NCBI GenBank assembly: GCA_029721435.1
Contig: CM056587.1
Coordinates: 12,917,167 to 12,981,166 of the forward strand
DNA length: 64,000 bases
Source of the DNA: Gymnothorax reevesii
Lineage: Eukaryota; Chordata; Actinopteri; Anguilliformes; Muraenidae
Reading direction: 5' to 3'
Of this stretch, positions 11,501 through 23,547 are shown in pieces; positions within the stretch are counted from its first letter, which is position 1, and each line of letters begins with the position of its first letter. A model generated the notes under the pieces. The model did not search any database. It was not told the origin of the DNA and was given only the letters and a program-made list of their open reading frames with translations. The position numbers were made by a program, and so were the translations under genes.

Positions 11501-14500
11501 CAGTCTGTAAACATCGGAAGAATTTAGCCTGGTGACCTGTGCAAGCCGATATCCAGCTGAGTAACTGTGGGAAGCTGCAATCCCAAAGCTTCTCTCGCCT
11601 TGTGGCGCTACAACCTGCCGCACAACTACGTCTCTCGCCATGACTCCACATTCTGTCCTGTCTCCACGTCCCACTCAGTGACACTACACTTACACTATTC
11701 CTTTAAACACTGTTCTGTGACTCAACAGTCGCATTATTACTCTACATGTTCCTCTGTGACTCGACACTTGCACCATCTCTACACGCTGCTCTGTGACTCC
11801 AAACTCGCCCTATTCCTCTACACGCTCATCTGTGACTCCACATCTCTACATCTCCTTCAGCAGTTCTCTGATATACCCACCCAGCAGTGTAGAGGCAGCC
11901 TCCACTGCCCCGTTGTAGGCGCGCTGGTTTTCGGAAACAGGGAAGACCTTGTCCCACAAGACGTGCACGTAGAAGAGCACCAGGTAGTACCCTGTGGAGT
12001 TGAAGACCCACCACAGGCTCCAGAGGCGCAGAATGGGCACCTCCACCACGCTCCGCAGCTCCTTCAGCATCAGCAGGAAAGGAGACTCCGTCCACGACCC
12101 CAAAGCCTCAGCGGGAGGCGAGGAAGCCGAGGAGTCGTGCGCCTTCATGTTGCTCAGCTCGGCCTTGGAGGCGGCCACCGCGCGGCGATGCTCGCGGTTG
12201 AAGAACAAGCTGCGCTTGGGCCATGGCAGGCAGATGGACAGGAGCAAGCCGAAGCTGACCAATCCCAGCGAGGACATTGCTATTGTGTCGTAGGAGACCC
12301 CGGCCACCGAGAGGAGCAGCTGACCGAGCACGGAGCTAGTGAAAACGCCGAGCAACACAGAGGAGCGGGAGTAACTGGCCACCCGCTGGTACAGCTCCGG
12401 CGTCACCAGAGAGAAGATGTAGGAGGAGTAGGCCACACGGGCCGCCATGCTGATGCCGTAGAAGAACTCCATGAACTGCATCTCCAGCAGGGAGGAGCCT
12501 AGTAGAAGCAGCAGCCAGATGGACACGTTACTGAGACTCTGCAGGACCAGAACCGGCTTGTAGCGCAGCCAGTCCGTCAGCAGGAAGACCGGAACCAGCA
12601 CAGCCATGTGGGAGTAGGACAGCACCGGGGTCACCTCGTTAGTGATCTGTGCGAGACAGTAATGGATTCAATTCATTAGTAATCAGAGCACAACATCAGC
12701 AGGCTCATCTCGCCACTGATTTGAATACAATATCACCGCGTTCATCGTGTTACTGATCAATGTACGACATCACCGAGTTCACCACCTTACTGATCAAAGT
12801 ACATCACCAAATTCCGCATGTTAGCAATTCGTGTAGAACATCAACAGGGTCACCGTGTTCCTGATCAGGGTAAAGGCAAAGGCAAAACCGGCAGAAGTTG
12901 CAAAAATAGCGCCCAAAAGACGCTGCGGTGGGGAGTATAGATCCCCATCAGCGTTCCTTAACAGCATTTACAAAAGGCACAAAGTGCAGGCAAAACAGTG
13001 CGATTCTATTTTTTGGAGACGCGCACTTAACCTCTTGGCTTCCCTGTGCCCCGGACTATGGCACCAGAAGCAAGACTGTAAAATCATATAACTCAAGTAT
13101 TCCCCACCCCCAGTCTTCATTTGTTTATTTTCATTAAAATTATTCATTTTCTTCATTTTGCATTCTTGAAAACTTGTGTTTGAGCTTTGGCGTGTTTTTT
13201 ATTTAGACTGAAGTTGGATTATTGTTTTGCCAAAGTTGTCGCGCCTTTTTTTCTTCGAATGTTGCGGCTGAAGAGTTCGGCAAAGATTTGGGTTTTTCTG
13301 AGCTCCGTGCACCCATTTTGAATCATTTTGCTGTCTCAGAAAAAGAAAGGCCACACTGTGAATTGCTTATGGGTTTGAGATTCTTTTTTGAATTTCGCTT
13401 GTTCGCTTAAATACACTGCCCGGCCAAAAAAAAAGTCACCGTTTGGAAGTCAATGAACAAATTCTAAAATTGGATCATTATTGCGGTTGTTCATATGTTT
13501 CAGATGGCAATAATCATTTTAACCCTGACTGATTAAGTGCGTCGCTATTCATTTCTTACAAAATAATGTCGGAAAACACATTCCCTGATGGTGGAAACGA
13601 TGTTACAGTATTTCAGAACGGGCAAGTTATTGGCCTGTATTTAACAAAGAAAACCATGAATGACAAAACCAAGCAGGAGGAATCATTTTCACAAACAAAT
13701 TTTCCACCACAAAGTCCTGACCTTTAACATGATAAAAGTTATTGGGATGAACTCAAGACCACCGAGTGGTTCAACCCTTATGTCGAGAAGACAAGATCTT
13801 GGACAAAAATTATGGCATTTCTGATCGAAAAGAAATGTTCTGGCATTGCATATAGTTGTCAAAACAATGACAAGACGAATATGCACTGTAATCAAAGCTA
13901 CAGGGGTTCCAACTAAATATTTGAGTGTGTGGCTTTTTTTTGGCCAGGCAGTGTATATTGCTTAAATATACCTTGGGATGCTTGTTTCTTTCCTTTTTCC
14001 CAGCTGTAGGGAGAAAATGGTGTATCTAATTTGGCAGTAAAAGCTGCCTGGCGCCTGAACACTTTTTTGGGTGTCATTGTTTTTGTTGCGCTACAACAGA
14101 CCTGTCCATTCCTCTGCTCAGCTCACATGCTCCAGCGCTGGTCAGCTGAGCCAGCCAGAGCACAATGGATGCGACGCTGCACTGCTGTAGCGTGTGTGTG
14201 TGTTTTATAAAATGGGCAAGGGAAAAAAAAAACAATCATCGATTGTCCTCTCCATCGCCAATACACGATTGGATCGCCGATCGGCAGAAGCCTACTGGGA
14301 GATATTCTACTGAGCAACCCTTGGTTAGGGCATTCATTTCTTCTGGACATCAATTTGACTGAGCAGTATTGTTGATGCGGGAAACTAGCTGCTTATTAGC
14401 AAGGTGGTAATACTGCTCATTGGTGTACACATACAAGCCCTCTCTGCTATGCATTTAATGACCGTTACTTCAGTGAACACTGTCCAATAAATAAACTTCT

Positions 14501-17500
14501 AAATTCCACACAATTATTTCACCTCACATCATCACAAACGCAAACCATTTCACTACCCACTTAGAAATTTATCCACTCACACAATTTTCACACACAGAGG
14601 CATAATGTAATAATTGCTACTCTTGCTCCATGAACACAGTTTTTTTGCCACATCATTACAGGCATGACTCTGCTAATAAACACTCACGTTACTCAACTCC
14701 GAAAGAAGCTGCACTTTAACCTCATTTTAAAGGACAGACCAGCAGTAAACCTGCCTTTCCCTTCCCTGGTGCTGCGACAGCGCTCATCGAGGGGGTTTGG
14801 GGTTACTGGCGGCAAGATTATAAAAAATCCACCGCGTCTTGATGCAGGAATTAAATTTGGATTTGGCCGAGTGTTTCAAACTCACTGTTATGTTCCACAA
14901 TGACACAGATGTGCCAAACACTACACTTATCTCAAACACTATCTAAAACCAATTTAGCTCAAATTCCATATCCATTAGTCATAAAAGTAATTGTGCTGCT
15001 CGGTAGCTGTCAACACAGATGGGTTTAATGTAGTCTTACATCAGAGGTTGTTTAAAAGTGAAGGAGACAGGGTCAGCTGATGGCTGAGCACGTTCCTGTG
15101 TCATGCATTTTTTGTGTTCCTTTAAATAATGCTACAATAATGCTTTCTGCTCCATGCGACTAGAGTCCGTTTATACTGACAGTAGCGACAACTCCGTACT
15201 TGAACACCATCTTGTTTGCATCTTTCAGTGCGCGAGCATATGGCACAGTGAGCCGTCAGCTTTTTCAAGCCCCCCAGACGAGCACAGATCTATGTACAAA
15301 ATAATAATAATATTAACAATAAGGGTCTTTACACATCGGACGCCTTTTTTTCATGTGAATAATGCACACAAAAGAATTTATTTATTTTCGCCATCCTTAC
15401 GATTGTCACCCACCTACACATCGTGCCCAACACCACCCTTTAACTGTGACTACATTCAGAATATAGAACAGATTCTGGTGTCTTATTGACAATTGAGCCT
15501 CGCAAACTAATTTACCCAAATTCCTGCTTCACAAGTTAAACGAGCGCAGAAATTAACTACAGGCATTCCTAGAGTGCAAACCTCCACCAAATCAGCACAG
15601 TTGCAATCTAGCCGAGTGAACATGGCTCTTAAGAAATAACGAGTAATGAATAATGAGTGCAACTTTAGTTGAATCGGTATGGCTTATTACTGCAGGAGGC
15701 TAGTTAAGTGCCACTGACATAACTAAGATGACCTTACTTAGCTAGGCAGTGTGCACACAATACTTTTTCAAAACCAATATTTAACATTAGTTTATTACCC
15801 AGCGAGCAAACATTAGCTAGCTACTCAGATGAATGAATGTACAAAGCCTTGCTCCTTCAGCTACAAATGTCTGACTCAGAGACTGAGGAAGCAGAGCAAT
15901 GTAATTAGCGCAGTGCTAACATACATTGGGCGCTAAGGAAAATTACATTTGCTTTCCATGAAATTGCACAATTCAGTTATGTGATAAACAGAATAAGTTA
16001 TGAAAGTGGTTGAGTAAATTTCAGGTAACTCACATACTAATTTGTTCCATCATCAAGGCAACTTACCTGACGCAAAAACGAAGATGAAATGGGTTTCCAG
16101 CCTGCTCTGCTAGCCTTCATCTCCCAAATCTCTCATCTATTTGGATCAGAAGGAAATCTAAACATCTTAAACCCCTTCTCAGATCTATTGGTACACCCGA
16201 AGGCACAACCAACAGTCATTTTTTTTTCAGTTTTGAAAACACAAAATTCAGGGACGTTACGTAGTAGAATTCCTTAGGAAGTAGTATAAATTGATCAACC
16301 TGATGGATACAAAATGGATCCAAGTGTCAGGTGACCAACTTTTTTTGGTTCCCCCTGTGTCGCTACTCTCATTATAAAGGGACTCTACACTTGACCAAAA
16401 ACAGTATGACTCACAGCACCTGAACACGTCTTAACTGCACCAAGATGCTCGCTCACAGCCAATCACACTACACAATACTCAACTGCACCAAGATTCTGAG
16501 TCCCAGCCAATCATACTACACAATACTCAACTGCACCAAGATGCTGAGTCCCAGCCAATCATACTACACAATACTCAACTGCACCAAGATGCTGAGTCCC
16601 AGCCAATCATACCACCAATACCCAGCAGCTGGGCAGCTGACTATGCTTGCTAAAATTCCAACTGCCCATTTGCTCATTACAAAATCATTCTGTCCATTGA
16701 GCTCTAAACGTCATTCGCCTTTCCACTTCAGCACCCATATCGCAGCCTCACTGCCACCCCAGCTCCAGCTCAGTTTCGTTTGCAGTACTTCATTCAGTAA
16801 TTGCTCATTTTTACTCCATCTCTGATGTTAAAACTGACTGCCTTTTTCATAATGCACTACAACAGTTTCATAATACTGATGTCACTGTTGCTTAGCTCGG
16901 CCCAGTGCCCTGGGGGCTGGGCGTCACTCCCTGCATTCGGTTCATGCATGCTTGCATGGACGTGCAGGGAGCTCTCAGAACAGAGACACACGGCCAATCA
17001 TTAAATTACTGATCAATCTTACTTTTATTTTGTTAATCCTTTATTGCGCCAATCACTTTTTATGCATTCAGTTTGATGACAGTCACCCTGGCAGAACTAC
17101 AGCGACTGCATACTGAAGTGCACCCTCACGTCCCACTTCAAGCCTTTGGTAACGGAGGAGATGAAGTGAAGAGAAAGTGACGTCTCAGAGAACTTACAAC
17201 ACATTCATATAAGTGCTCATTCCAAGAACCATACTACTAACAAAGGTAGCACATGGATAAATTGTGCATACAGTGCAGTATATTACAAGAGTTATTACTC
17301 ACCCTCGCACAATAGTACACACTGCAAGTGTGAAAAATATTGTACTTGGGCAAACTTTTTATTCTGATTGTGGACATTAATATGTGGTTTATCCCCCTTT
17401 TGCTGCTTTAAAGCCTCCACAGCTCAGGCTTTCCACAAAACCACATTGCTGTAGGGATTTGCCATTTCAGACAGAAAAGCATTATAGTTCTGGCAGTGAT

Positions 17501-20500
17501 GCCGGGCGATTTGGCCAGGGTCCAAACCAGCTTTCCAGTTGATTTATATGGTTTTTCAAAGTCCGCACCAACAAATCTCCGCAAACCATGCAGACCTTGC
17601 CCTAGGTATGTTAGTACCACAATTCTGAAATGGGGAAAAAAGTCTTTCCCAAACTGCTGGAAGCACATAATCAATTGGACTGTTAGTGTAAGCTGCAAAG
17701 TCATAACATCCTTCAAAGCCAATCCCAAACCATGAAAATGCAGCCCCACACCACGGAGTATCGCATTTAAATAAACTTAAACTAAAGAGCATAATGCTAT
17801 AGGTACTTAATTCAAGCAATCTCCACATTAAAAAAATTGAGAAAACCGACTTAACTGCAAGATGTTTTCCCATCCTTATAATCATAGTGTGCGACAATGT
17901 GGCTTCAGTGCTTTTGCTACCGGGCTCTTCAATTGTTTGCGACCATTTTTGAACAAAATACAGTGCTGCAGTACAAAGCACTGAGAGAGGCGATGGTGCT
18001 GCTCCGTGAGGCTTGCATTCCACTTAGACCTAGTATTAAAATGCGATTTGTATCCGGATAAGTTATCTGGATAAGTAAAAATTGCGTATTAATGCAAGGT
18101 GTAAACACACGGCGATCGGAATGTGATCAGATATGACCACATTTGGAGGTAGTCTGGCACACATTATGTCTGGATCTCAATCGGTGTATATTAAATCCGT
18201 AAAACTTGCGGGCATCCGTGCCAACGCAATGCCACTTCGATTTATTCACGCGCAGCTGGAGGACATAAATCCGATCTCAATGAGGATAACAAGAACGCAT
18301 TAAAATACCCGGTGTAAACGCAAAGTAGGAATGGAATGTTTTTTATCAAGATAACTCATCGGATTACAGATCACATTTTAATACCAGGGGTTGGTTTCAC
18401 AAAGATAGACTGCAACTATGGGTTACACACACTACGCAGACTTCGGATAGACTTTTAAATTCAGCTGTTTCACAAAGCAGTTTAGTTCTTGACTATATTA
18501 AGTAGGACTTCTGTACAACGTCTTCTGGGTAAATCAAGACCTTTTTCAAATAAAAAAAAAAAACTAGGTGCAACCTAGTATACGGCTGAGCCGCCAAGTG
18601 CTGTATGAGAATGTGGGCCCAAGAAAAGGGTGAAAAATGAGGCAAAGCTCATGCAATTATATGAAGTGCAAGTTTCGTAATGAGCTGGAGCTCATAAATT
18701 ATTTACAAAGGAGGTGCGGAGAGTGAGAGGGCAAAAGAGTGAGTGAGGTAGTGGGAGTAAGTGAGATAAAGGGAGTGGGAGGTAGGGGGAGTCTTGAGTA
18801 AGGAAAACATATCAAAAGCAAGTTATACATTTGAATAGACAAAGAGCTAGAGTAAGGGTAGCAGTTATTGATTTTGTGAATGTCAATTTGAGAGACAGCA
18901 ACTCATTCAGGCAACTCCTGAAAAACATGGATTGGAGTGAAGTCGTCCATTTTCTAAACAGTGTTCGAACTCCGCGTGCTTGTGAATATTCAATAATTGA
19001 TTCGAGAGTGCTATCTAGTGGTAGAATATTGTAACTGCGGGCATGAATCTGCAGCTCCATGTCCGTTGGCGGACACATCGGCGCAAAGATACCCCGCCGA
19101 GCACCATTGCTCTTCTCAAACACTCCAAATCCAGATAATCCTTAAATGATGAATTACATTCATATTTTAATTTGAGACAAGTAAAAAAGTGGCCAGTGTC
19201 AAAGTATCGAAGTGAAAGTATACTTTTTATCTTTTTTGTAGTACAGTAAAGGTCCAGGAAAAAAGAAAAAACTCAAGTATAAATCCTCAAACTACTGAAG
19301 TACCGTAACGAAGTGCATGTACTTCGTTACTATACACCTCTGATGACAGTGTATCCCATTGTACCAGATTCGATTGGAAGATTAAGGAAATGATTCTGGT
19401 ACAGGTGTTCCATCAAATTTTGCTCCCTAGTCAAAAAATGCTACCGTAATGCAAAGCGATCGTAAAGTCTTTGTTTTCGCCCTGATATTGCAAAATGAAT
19501 CAGGTTACAATAGTAACTTTGTAATTGTGAGCTTATTATAACAAAAGCAGATGTTATAATGAGTTGGATAAGCTTGTTTAAGGATATGTGCCCGTATACG
19601 CCACTATCATCTCATTTCTGCATTTTCAGGAAAACCCAGCGTGTACATGCAAATATATGTACGCTTACAGGTCGAAATGCGCACTGAAAATAAATCTATT
19701 TTTATGATTTTTGAAGATACTTAAGATAGGAGCGAGGAAACAGCCCGAGATTTTAAGTGCAGAACCGCGAGGTAGCATATTTTGATAGGTAGCAAAATTT
19801 GTCAGAACACCGGCCAGCCAGCCAGCCAGCCGTCACTCAACCAATCGTTGAATTTCTTCTCCACCGGCCAACCAATCGCTGAACAGCCAGCCAATCGCAG
19901 GCAAACAGCCAGCCCAAAAAAAGGCCGCATCTAGCCGCTCAGCTCCCTTTACCCCAGCAGAAAACTTCTGTCTCCTTGAAGAATTCGATACATATAAAGG
20001 AATTATACTGGGAAAATTCAATGAGGAGTGTAACAATAACAAATAAATAAATAAATAAAATAAAATTAATAAAAAAAAATCACCGCTACCATGAATCTCC
20101 ATTTCGATGTTTACAGCCCACAATTCACAGCCATGTTTTTCTTTCTTTCTTTGTGTATTCCTGTTTTTTTTTTTGTTGTTGTTGGGTAAAGTTGGTCAGC
20201 AGGTGTAACTGGTTAGTTACCATAGAAACATAGGTCTAAAGCCTAAGTTAGCCTGGGGGTGAGGGGTCTAATTTTTTTTTGCTTAAACTTAGTCAGTCTT
20301 TATTTTTGTGAAACAGTCTAATTTGCATTAGACTAATCTATGAGCAAATTTTAGACTGGTCCACCCCTACAGACCAGACTGAAATATTTTTGTGAAACCA
20401 GGCCCAGGTGTGTATGGTGTGAGAGTGAGTGGACAGAGACAGTTTCTCCACAGGACTCACCTGTTCCCTGGTGAAGTTCTTGGAGCTGATCAGGTACGGC

Positions 20501-20697
20501 GTGATGAAGGGCTCCCCCGGCTTCAGCTGCACCATAAACCCATAGAAGCACAGGAAGAGGACAGCCCAGTTCCAGGTTTGAGGGCGTTCGGCCTGGGGCA
20601 GCGGCGAACTCGTCTCTCCGTCCTCCACTTTCCCATCTTGTTTCCCGTCCCTGCTGGGCTCTGTGGCATTATCTCCCGACCCCATCGTATCCACCAT
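2328..20697 (-). CDS. slc19a1: Reduced folate carrier, five coding exons
   Basis: The product is a plasma-membrane folate/anion exchanger of the SLC19 family (12 membrane spans). Exons join at 20461-20697, 11881-12646, 6289-6481, 2936-3077 and 2328-2525, with GT donors and AG acceptors and matching phases 0, 1, 2, 0. The total is 1536 bases, giving 511 residues and a TGA stop. Assignment to SLC19A1 rather than the thiamine transporters rests on stretches such as 'NFTREQ', 'VLVPVFLLTD', 'AARVAYSSYIFSLV', 'PKRSLFFNRE', 'FRGFYQFLVPIATFQIA' and 'LKTIIT'. Residues known to matter in human RFC are kept: the Asp/Arg pair (D104, R149), E139, the TM10 Arg (R388), the TM11 Lys (K426) and the N-glycosylation site (N74). 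The C-terminal tail is much shorter than the human one. The ATG at 20697 is chosen because its frame runs straight into the conserved first membrane span. Upstream noncoding exons were not located. Confidence 0.95.
2526..2935 (-). other. slc19a1 intron 4
   Basis: A 410-base intron with no recognisable repeat or gene. Confidence 0.8.
2936..3077 (-). CDS. slc19a1: slc19a1 coding exon 4 (TM11)
   Basis: This 142-base exon completes the Thr codon and encodes 47 residues starting 'FQIASNLSKEMCALVFGVNT'. It includes the TM11 Lys (K426), equivalent to the human folate-binding Lys411. The acceptor is CTTTTCAG and the donor GTAGG after a complete CAG codon. Confidence 0.94.
3078..6288 (-). other. slc19a1 intron 3
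   Basis: A 3.2-kb intron. It holds the fold-back minisatellite at 3340-3690, a T run at about 5338-5358 and a G run at about 5580-5590. The rest is AT-rich with no coding signal. Confidence 0.75.
3340..3690. repeat. Fold-back minisatellite (GGGACnAAAAG units)
   Basis: Two arms about 110-130 bases long (about 3360-3480 and 3565-3690) are degenerate inverted copies of each other. Each is built from 14-17 bp units resembling GGGGACAAGAAGTCC in one orientation and its complement in the other. About 85 bases of spacer separate them. Confidence 0.65.
6289..6481 (-). CDS. slc19a1: slc19a1 coding exon 3 (TM9-TM10)
   Basis: This 193-base exon completes codon 335 (Gly) and encodes residues 336-398, with two bases of codon 399. 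It has the 'AGFVKIRW' loop and the TM10 stretch 'FFRGFYQFLVPIA', whose Arg (R388) matches the substrate-binding Arg of human RFC. The acceptor is TTCAG and the donor GTAAGTGAG (phase 2). Confidence 0.94.
8642..8793. repeat. 152-bp imperfect hairpin in intron 2
   Basis: The outer arms 8642-8666 and 8769-8793 pair at about 23 of 25 positions (TTACTGAGGCCTCACTGAAC against its complement). A second inner pairing joins the GAGGAGGCGTGGCCTGG segment near 8690-8706 with CCAGGTCAGGCCTCCTC near 8731-8747. This is probably a short MITE; a structured RNA is possible. Confidence 0.7.
11637..11862. repeat. 37-39 bp minisatellite by the exon 2 donor
   Basis: The CTGTGACT core recurs at 11715, 11754, 11791 and 11830 (spacing 39, 37, 39). 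Diverged units extend further left. The last unit ends about 20 bases from the exon 2 splice donor. Confidence 0.7.
11881..12646 (-). CDS. slc19a1: slc19a1 coding exon 2 (TM2-TM8 core)
   Basis: The largest coding exon has 766 bases and encodes residues 80-334 plus the first base of codon 335. It contains the TM2 motif with D104, TM4 with E139 and R149, the central cytoplasmic loop starting at 'PKRSLFFNRE', and the TM7-TM8 segment 'LRLWSLWWVFNSTGYYLV'. The acceptor is CACAG before ATC ACT; the donor is GTGGGT after CTGCTGG (phase 1). Minisatellites lie immediately outside both ends. The long plus-strand open frame over this exon is an antisense shadow. Confidence 0.95.
12665..12868. repeat. 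~37 bp minisatellite by the exon 2 acceptor
   Basis: About five diverged units of roughly 37 bp, each with the pattern ACTGATCAAtGTAC...ACATCACC...GTT, begin about 20 bases upstream of the exon 2 acceptor. The exon edge itself (GGTCACCTCGTTAGTGATC) resembles a unit, so the array may have grown from the exon/intron boundary. Confidence 0.55.
13414..13953 (+). mobile_element. Mariner/Tc1-type element, internally deleted
   Basis: Terminal inverted repeats of about 25 bp (CACTGCCCGGCCAAAAAAAA on the left, GGCCAGGCAGTG on the right) are flanked by TA dinucleotides at 13412-13413 and 13954-13955, the target duplication of this superfamily. The 540-bp body holds transposase scraps on the plus strand, including 'PPQSPDL' at about 13704-13724, with stops on both sides. 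It cannot encode a transposase and is a non-autonomous or dead copy. Confidence 0.85.
16434..16612. repeat. 48-bp tandem repeat, about 3.7 copies
   Basis: The motif ACTGCACCAAGATGCTGAG recurs at 16434, 16482, 16530 and 16578, exactly 48 bases apart. The last units are nearly identical. The period is a multiple of three, which explains a spurious 126-codon open frame across it. Confidence 0.9.
18030..18387. mobile_element. MITE-like element with ~44-bp terminal inverted repeats
   Basis: The left end (CTAGTATTAAAATGCGATTT...) and the complement of the right end (CTGGTATTAAAATGTGATCT...) match over about 44 bases with a few mismatches. The 358-bp interior has no open frame. I could not see a clear target-site duplication, so the superfamily is open. 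Confidence 0.65.
18388..20405. mobile_element. Possible 2-kb element with 'GGTTTCACAAA' termini
   Basis: The left end (GGGTTGGTTTCACAAAGATA) and the complement of the right end (GGGCCTGGTTTCACAAAAAT) agree, and a second 'GTTTCACAAA' pair about 90 bases in is arranged the same way. The interior has no transposase. The boundary with the neighbouring MITE is uncertain. The right end stops about 50 bases from the slc19a1 exon 1 donor. Confidence 0.4.
20461..20697 (-). CDS. slc19a1: slc19a1 coding exon 1 (N-terminus, TM1)
   Basis: This exon encodes residues 1-79: a hydrophilic acidic N-terminal segment of about 42 residues, then TM1 ('LFLCFYGFMVQLKPGEPFI') and the first outer loop with the N-F-T glycosylation site. 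It ends in a complete CAG codon followed by the donor GTGAGT (phase 0). A second in-frame Met is at residue 5. The start has G at -3 and +4. Confidence 0.92.
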
Positions 20698-23547
20698 CCC
20701 GTCCTCGGCGTGGAGTCCTGCCCCAAGGCAACTACAGTCCGCGGCGTCCTAGATGCGTTCCTCTCCTCCCACAGTCCAATAGCATGAAGCGGAATGAAAT
20801 TTTTTTTACTCTCAAAATTCACCCAAACCTCAACTTCAGAGAAACGTCTTTACTAAGGATTAAAAAAAATATACTGTCAGAATGACATAATCTGAGGTTT
20901 CCAAATCGAAGACGAGCAGCAGTGTTTATAATACTTTACTTGTCTCAATTCTAAAAAGCTGCAGTGTTAAAAATACAGGACGAACTCAGATGAAGAGGCT
21001 TGAGTAGCGAGTTAACCGGCTCCATGCTGCACATCCATCTTTGCTCTACCTCAGCCCCAGCTAATCATTGAACAGTGACTCTCGCAAATCGCACAGCCAC
21101 TCATTGTCACACCTGAAAGAAAAAAAATACGAATGTCACGGGTTAACCCTATAAAGCTGAAGTGCATATAGCATCAAGCACTTGCAACAAAACTCTCATG
21201 CAGAGAGCAATCAGTTGACTCCATAAGGCCAAAGTACAGCAAATGCCACCAAATCTCTGCAAGAAAGAACTCATGTGGAGGCCAGTGAAGACATCCTACT
21301 CACAAAGCAGCAGGCCGGCAGACGTACATCCCTTTGCCTGTGCTTGTTCACACACAGCCATAAGCATGACGAACAAAAAATGTTGTAATGATGTTTTAAA
21401 CCAACTTTCTGTGCTTAAGTGATAAAGTACTCATTGAAACTTTCACAAGAGACTTGCCCTTGATACTTATGGACACTAATGCATGAATGCAATGTGCCTC
21501 TCTGTAAACTTACATCTTCCCAAATTCATTAAATTCCCATAGTTCATTGCGAGGCTGAAGCTTTTGATCCATTGATGTGCTGTTGAGACAAAACTGGTCT
21601 CAGAGCACAGCATAATACCAACTTGTGTCACCAATTTTTGGCATCTAAATTTTTCGTTCATTTATTCATTTACAAGAGAGTAGCTGAAAGGTCTGAAGTC
21701 GATTTCAAGCATGGTAGCTGCTATCAATTATCAATAAGAAGTCTAACAAGCTTTTACTGCCAAAGAAACAAGCCATCATTAGTCCAAAAAATCAAAAGAA
21801 CCCATCAGAAAGATAGCAAAAAAATGGCCATAGCAATGTCTCTGCACTGATGAGCTCAGCAACACCAAAAGGTCTGGATGACCACAAAAAAACAATATAG
21901 CCAATAAATGGTCAAAGGTCTAAGTTCATTTATATAGCACATCTGAAAAAATCTCGTTGCCCAAAGTTCTGTACAAGTTTAAAATTCGATGTAAAATAAT
22001 ACAATGAATATTTAATAAATAAATAAATAAAAACACAACAATAGGATAAAATAAAATTAGAAACAACACTAAGAAATCATGATGAAGAAATAAGAAATGA
22101 AGAAATCTTCCCTTGGTGAAGAAAAATCTCCACACAGCAGATGGTCAGATCAAAAACAACCTGCATTATGGTGTCAGTCAAAAATCAAGAACACATTCAC
22201 CAGTGAAAATACAAAGGATCTATCACAAGACAAAACATTGGTAGGAGTTAAAAAAAAAAAAAAAAAAAAAAAAACAGAAGACCACACAAGAGTTTTCCAT
22301 AAAACTAAAAAAGCCAGTATAGATCAGTAAACAGCATCAACTGAACAGATGTGATTAAGGGCAACATGCATCACAATGACACGAAGAAAAAAGTACAAAT
22401 AAGAGCAGCAATTGTTTGTAATCAGAAGCACATCACCTCATTGTTCAATCTTCTAGGGAGCAGTGTTATGGCCAGGGCATGAATGACAGCCAATGAACTG
22501 GCTTTGTTGTATGCTGACAAAAGAGGTAGAATGAATTATACAGAACCATTTTCAGCCAAACGTTACACAACTGATTGCATGGCATTTCACAGTAACAATA
22601 ACCAGAAGTAAACTGCTGAAGCAGCCCAAGGCTTCTTAGAGGCTCAGTTAATCACCTGACTGAAAGGCAAAGTGCCTTGAGAACAAGCAGAAACTAAAGG
22701 CAGCTAAAGTGACCTTGCAGAGCTTCACAGGGGAAGAAAACCAGCATTTGGTCAAGTCTATGAGTTCCAGACTTCAGGCAAAGGATTTCAAGCATTAAAA
22801 ATGAGAATTAAATTGAAGAGCATGTTAGTAAGTCCAAGTAGGCCAAGCTAGCTTCTAAAATGTGGGGGGGGGGTAAAGACAGTCACACTAAGTGTGGTAA
22901 TGAGCCCACAAGGCAGCCTAGTAGATGACGTTATTTCACTAATAATAGGAGTAAAGTTGAACACGAGCTTTCAAAATTAAAACAAGGCATCCGCAAAGCG
23001 GATAAATAACTAGCTTTTCGAACCGCAACTCAGACAATATTGCAACAGGGCAACACAGGGATATTGTATTGTGGAACGGAATGTGTAATGACCAAGTGTT
23101 CTTCACTTGGGGGAGATATGATTAAGAGATAATTAGGACAAAGTGCAGGATCTATTGGAGATATGGTCAGTATTGGAAATTGAGTAATGTAAGATAACTG
23201 ATACTTGATTGATATAATTCCTCCCCCTCGCCCACACCATTGCAATTAGTTGTGCAGTGGCCACGTATGAAATCAAATGGGAAATGACACCGGCAGCTAT
23301 GATTGCATCTGAATTGTAAAAGCATTAAATGGTTCAACCAACAGAAGAAAAATGGACATTTATTGTACGTTAGTAGGCGAGATGTCGCTGTTTGTATAGC
23401 AAAAGGCCGCCGCTTTGTGAAAAACTACAGTAAAACTCAGGTATTGGATTGGCATTGTGAAGGTTATGAAGGTGAACTGATATTGGCGCAAGCTACATGC
23501 AGTCCGAAGATCCTCCTTTCAAGGTATTGTTTCGCAGCAAGATGAGG
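20698..23547. other. 5' flank of slc19a1, no coding gene seen
   Basis: The 5' UTR and promoter of slc19a1 should lie in or beyond this stretch, but no noncoding exon can be assigned by eye. A short fragment at about 21925-22010 (TTCATTTATATAGCACAT...CTGTACAAG) looks like a widespread fish repeat. An A-rich tract lies at 22249-22274 and a G run at 22864-22872. Confidence 0.5.

Larger units (their letters stand above)
6482..11880 (-). other. slc19a1 intron 2
   Basis: A 5.4-kb intron. It contains A and T runs (near 7187-7204 and 8274-8295), a hairpin at 8642-8793, and a minisatellite against the exon 2 donor (11637-11862). A two-copy repeat of about 44 bp, built on a 'CATACACTATTAATG' core, lies near 6760-6830. 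No coding signal was found in 8950-9440 despite a 136-codon open frame. Confidence 0.7.
12647..20460 (-). other. slc19a1 intron 1
   Basis: A 7.8-kb intron containing the minisatellite at 12665-12868, a mariner-type element, a 48-bp tandem array, two MITE-like elements and, at 19180-19345, a fragment ending in the 'GTACTTCGTTACTATACACC' type end common in fish repeats. I see nothing coding at 13960-16430 or 16620-18029. Confidence 0.7.

Noticed and set aside
11567..12502. 311-codon open frame on the plus strand
   Set aside because: It is antisense to slc19a1 exon 2; its open length follows from the GC-rich codon use of the real exon.
17408..18023. Overlapping 113- and 155-codon frames on the minus strand
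   Set aside because: Two frames compete, neither has a recognisable domain or good splice sites.
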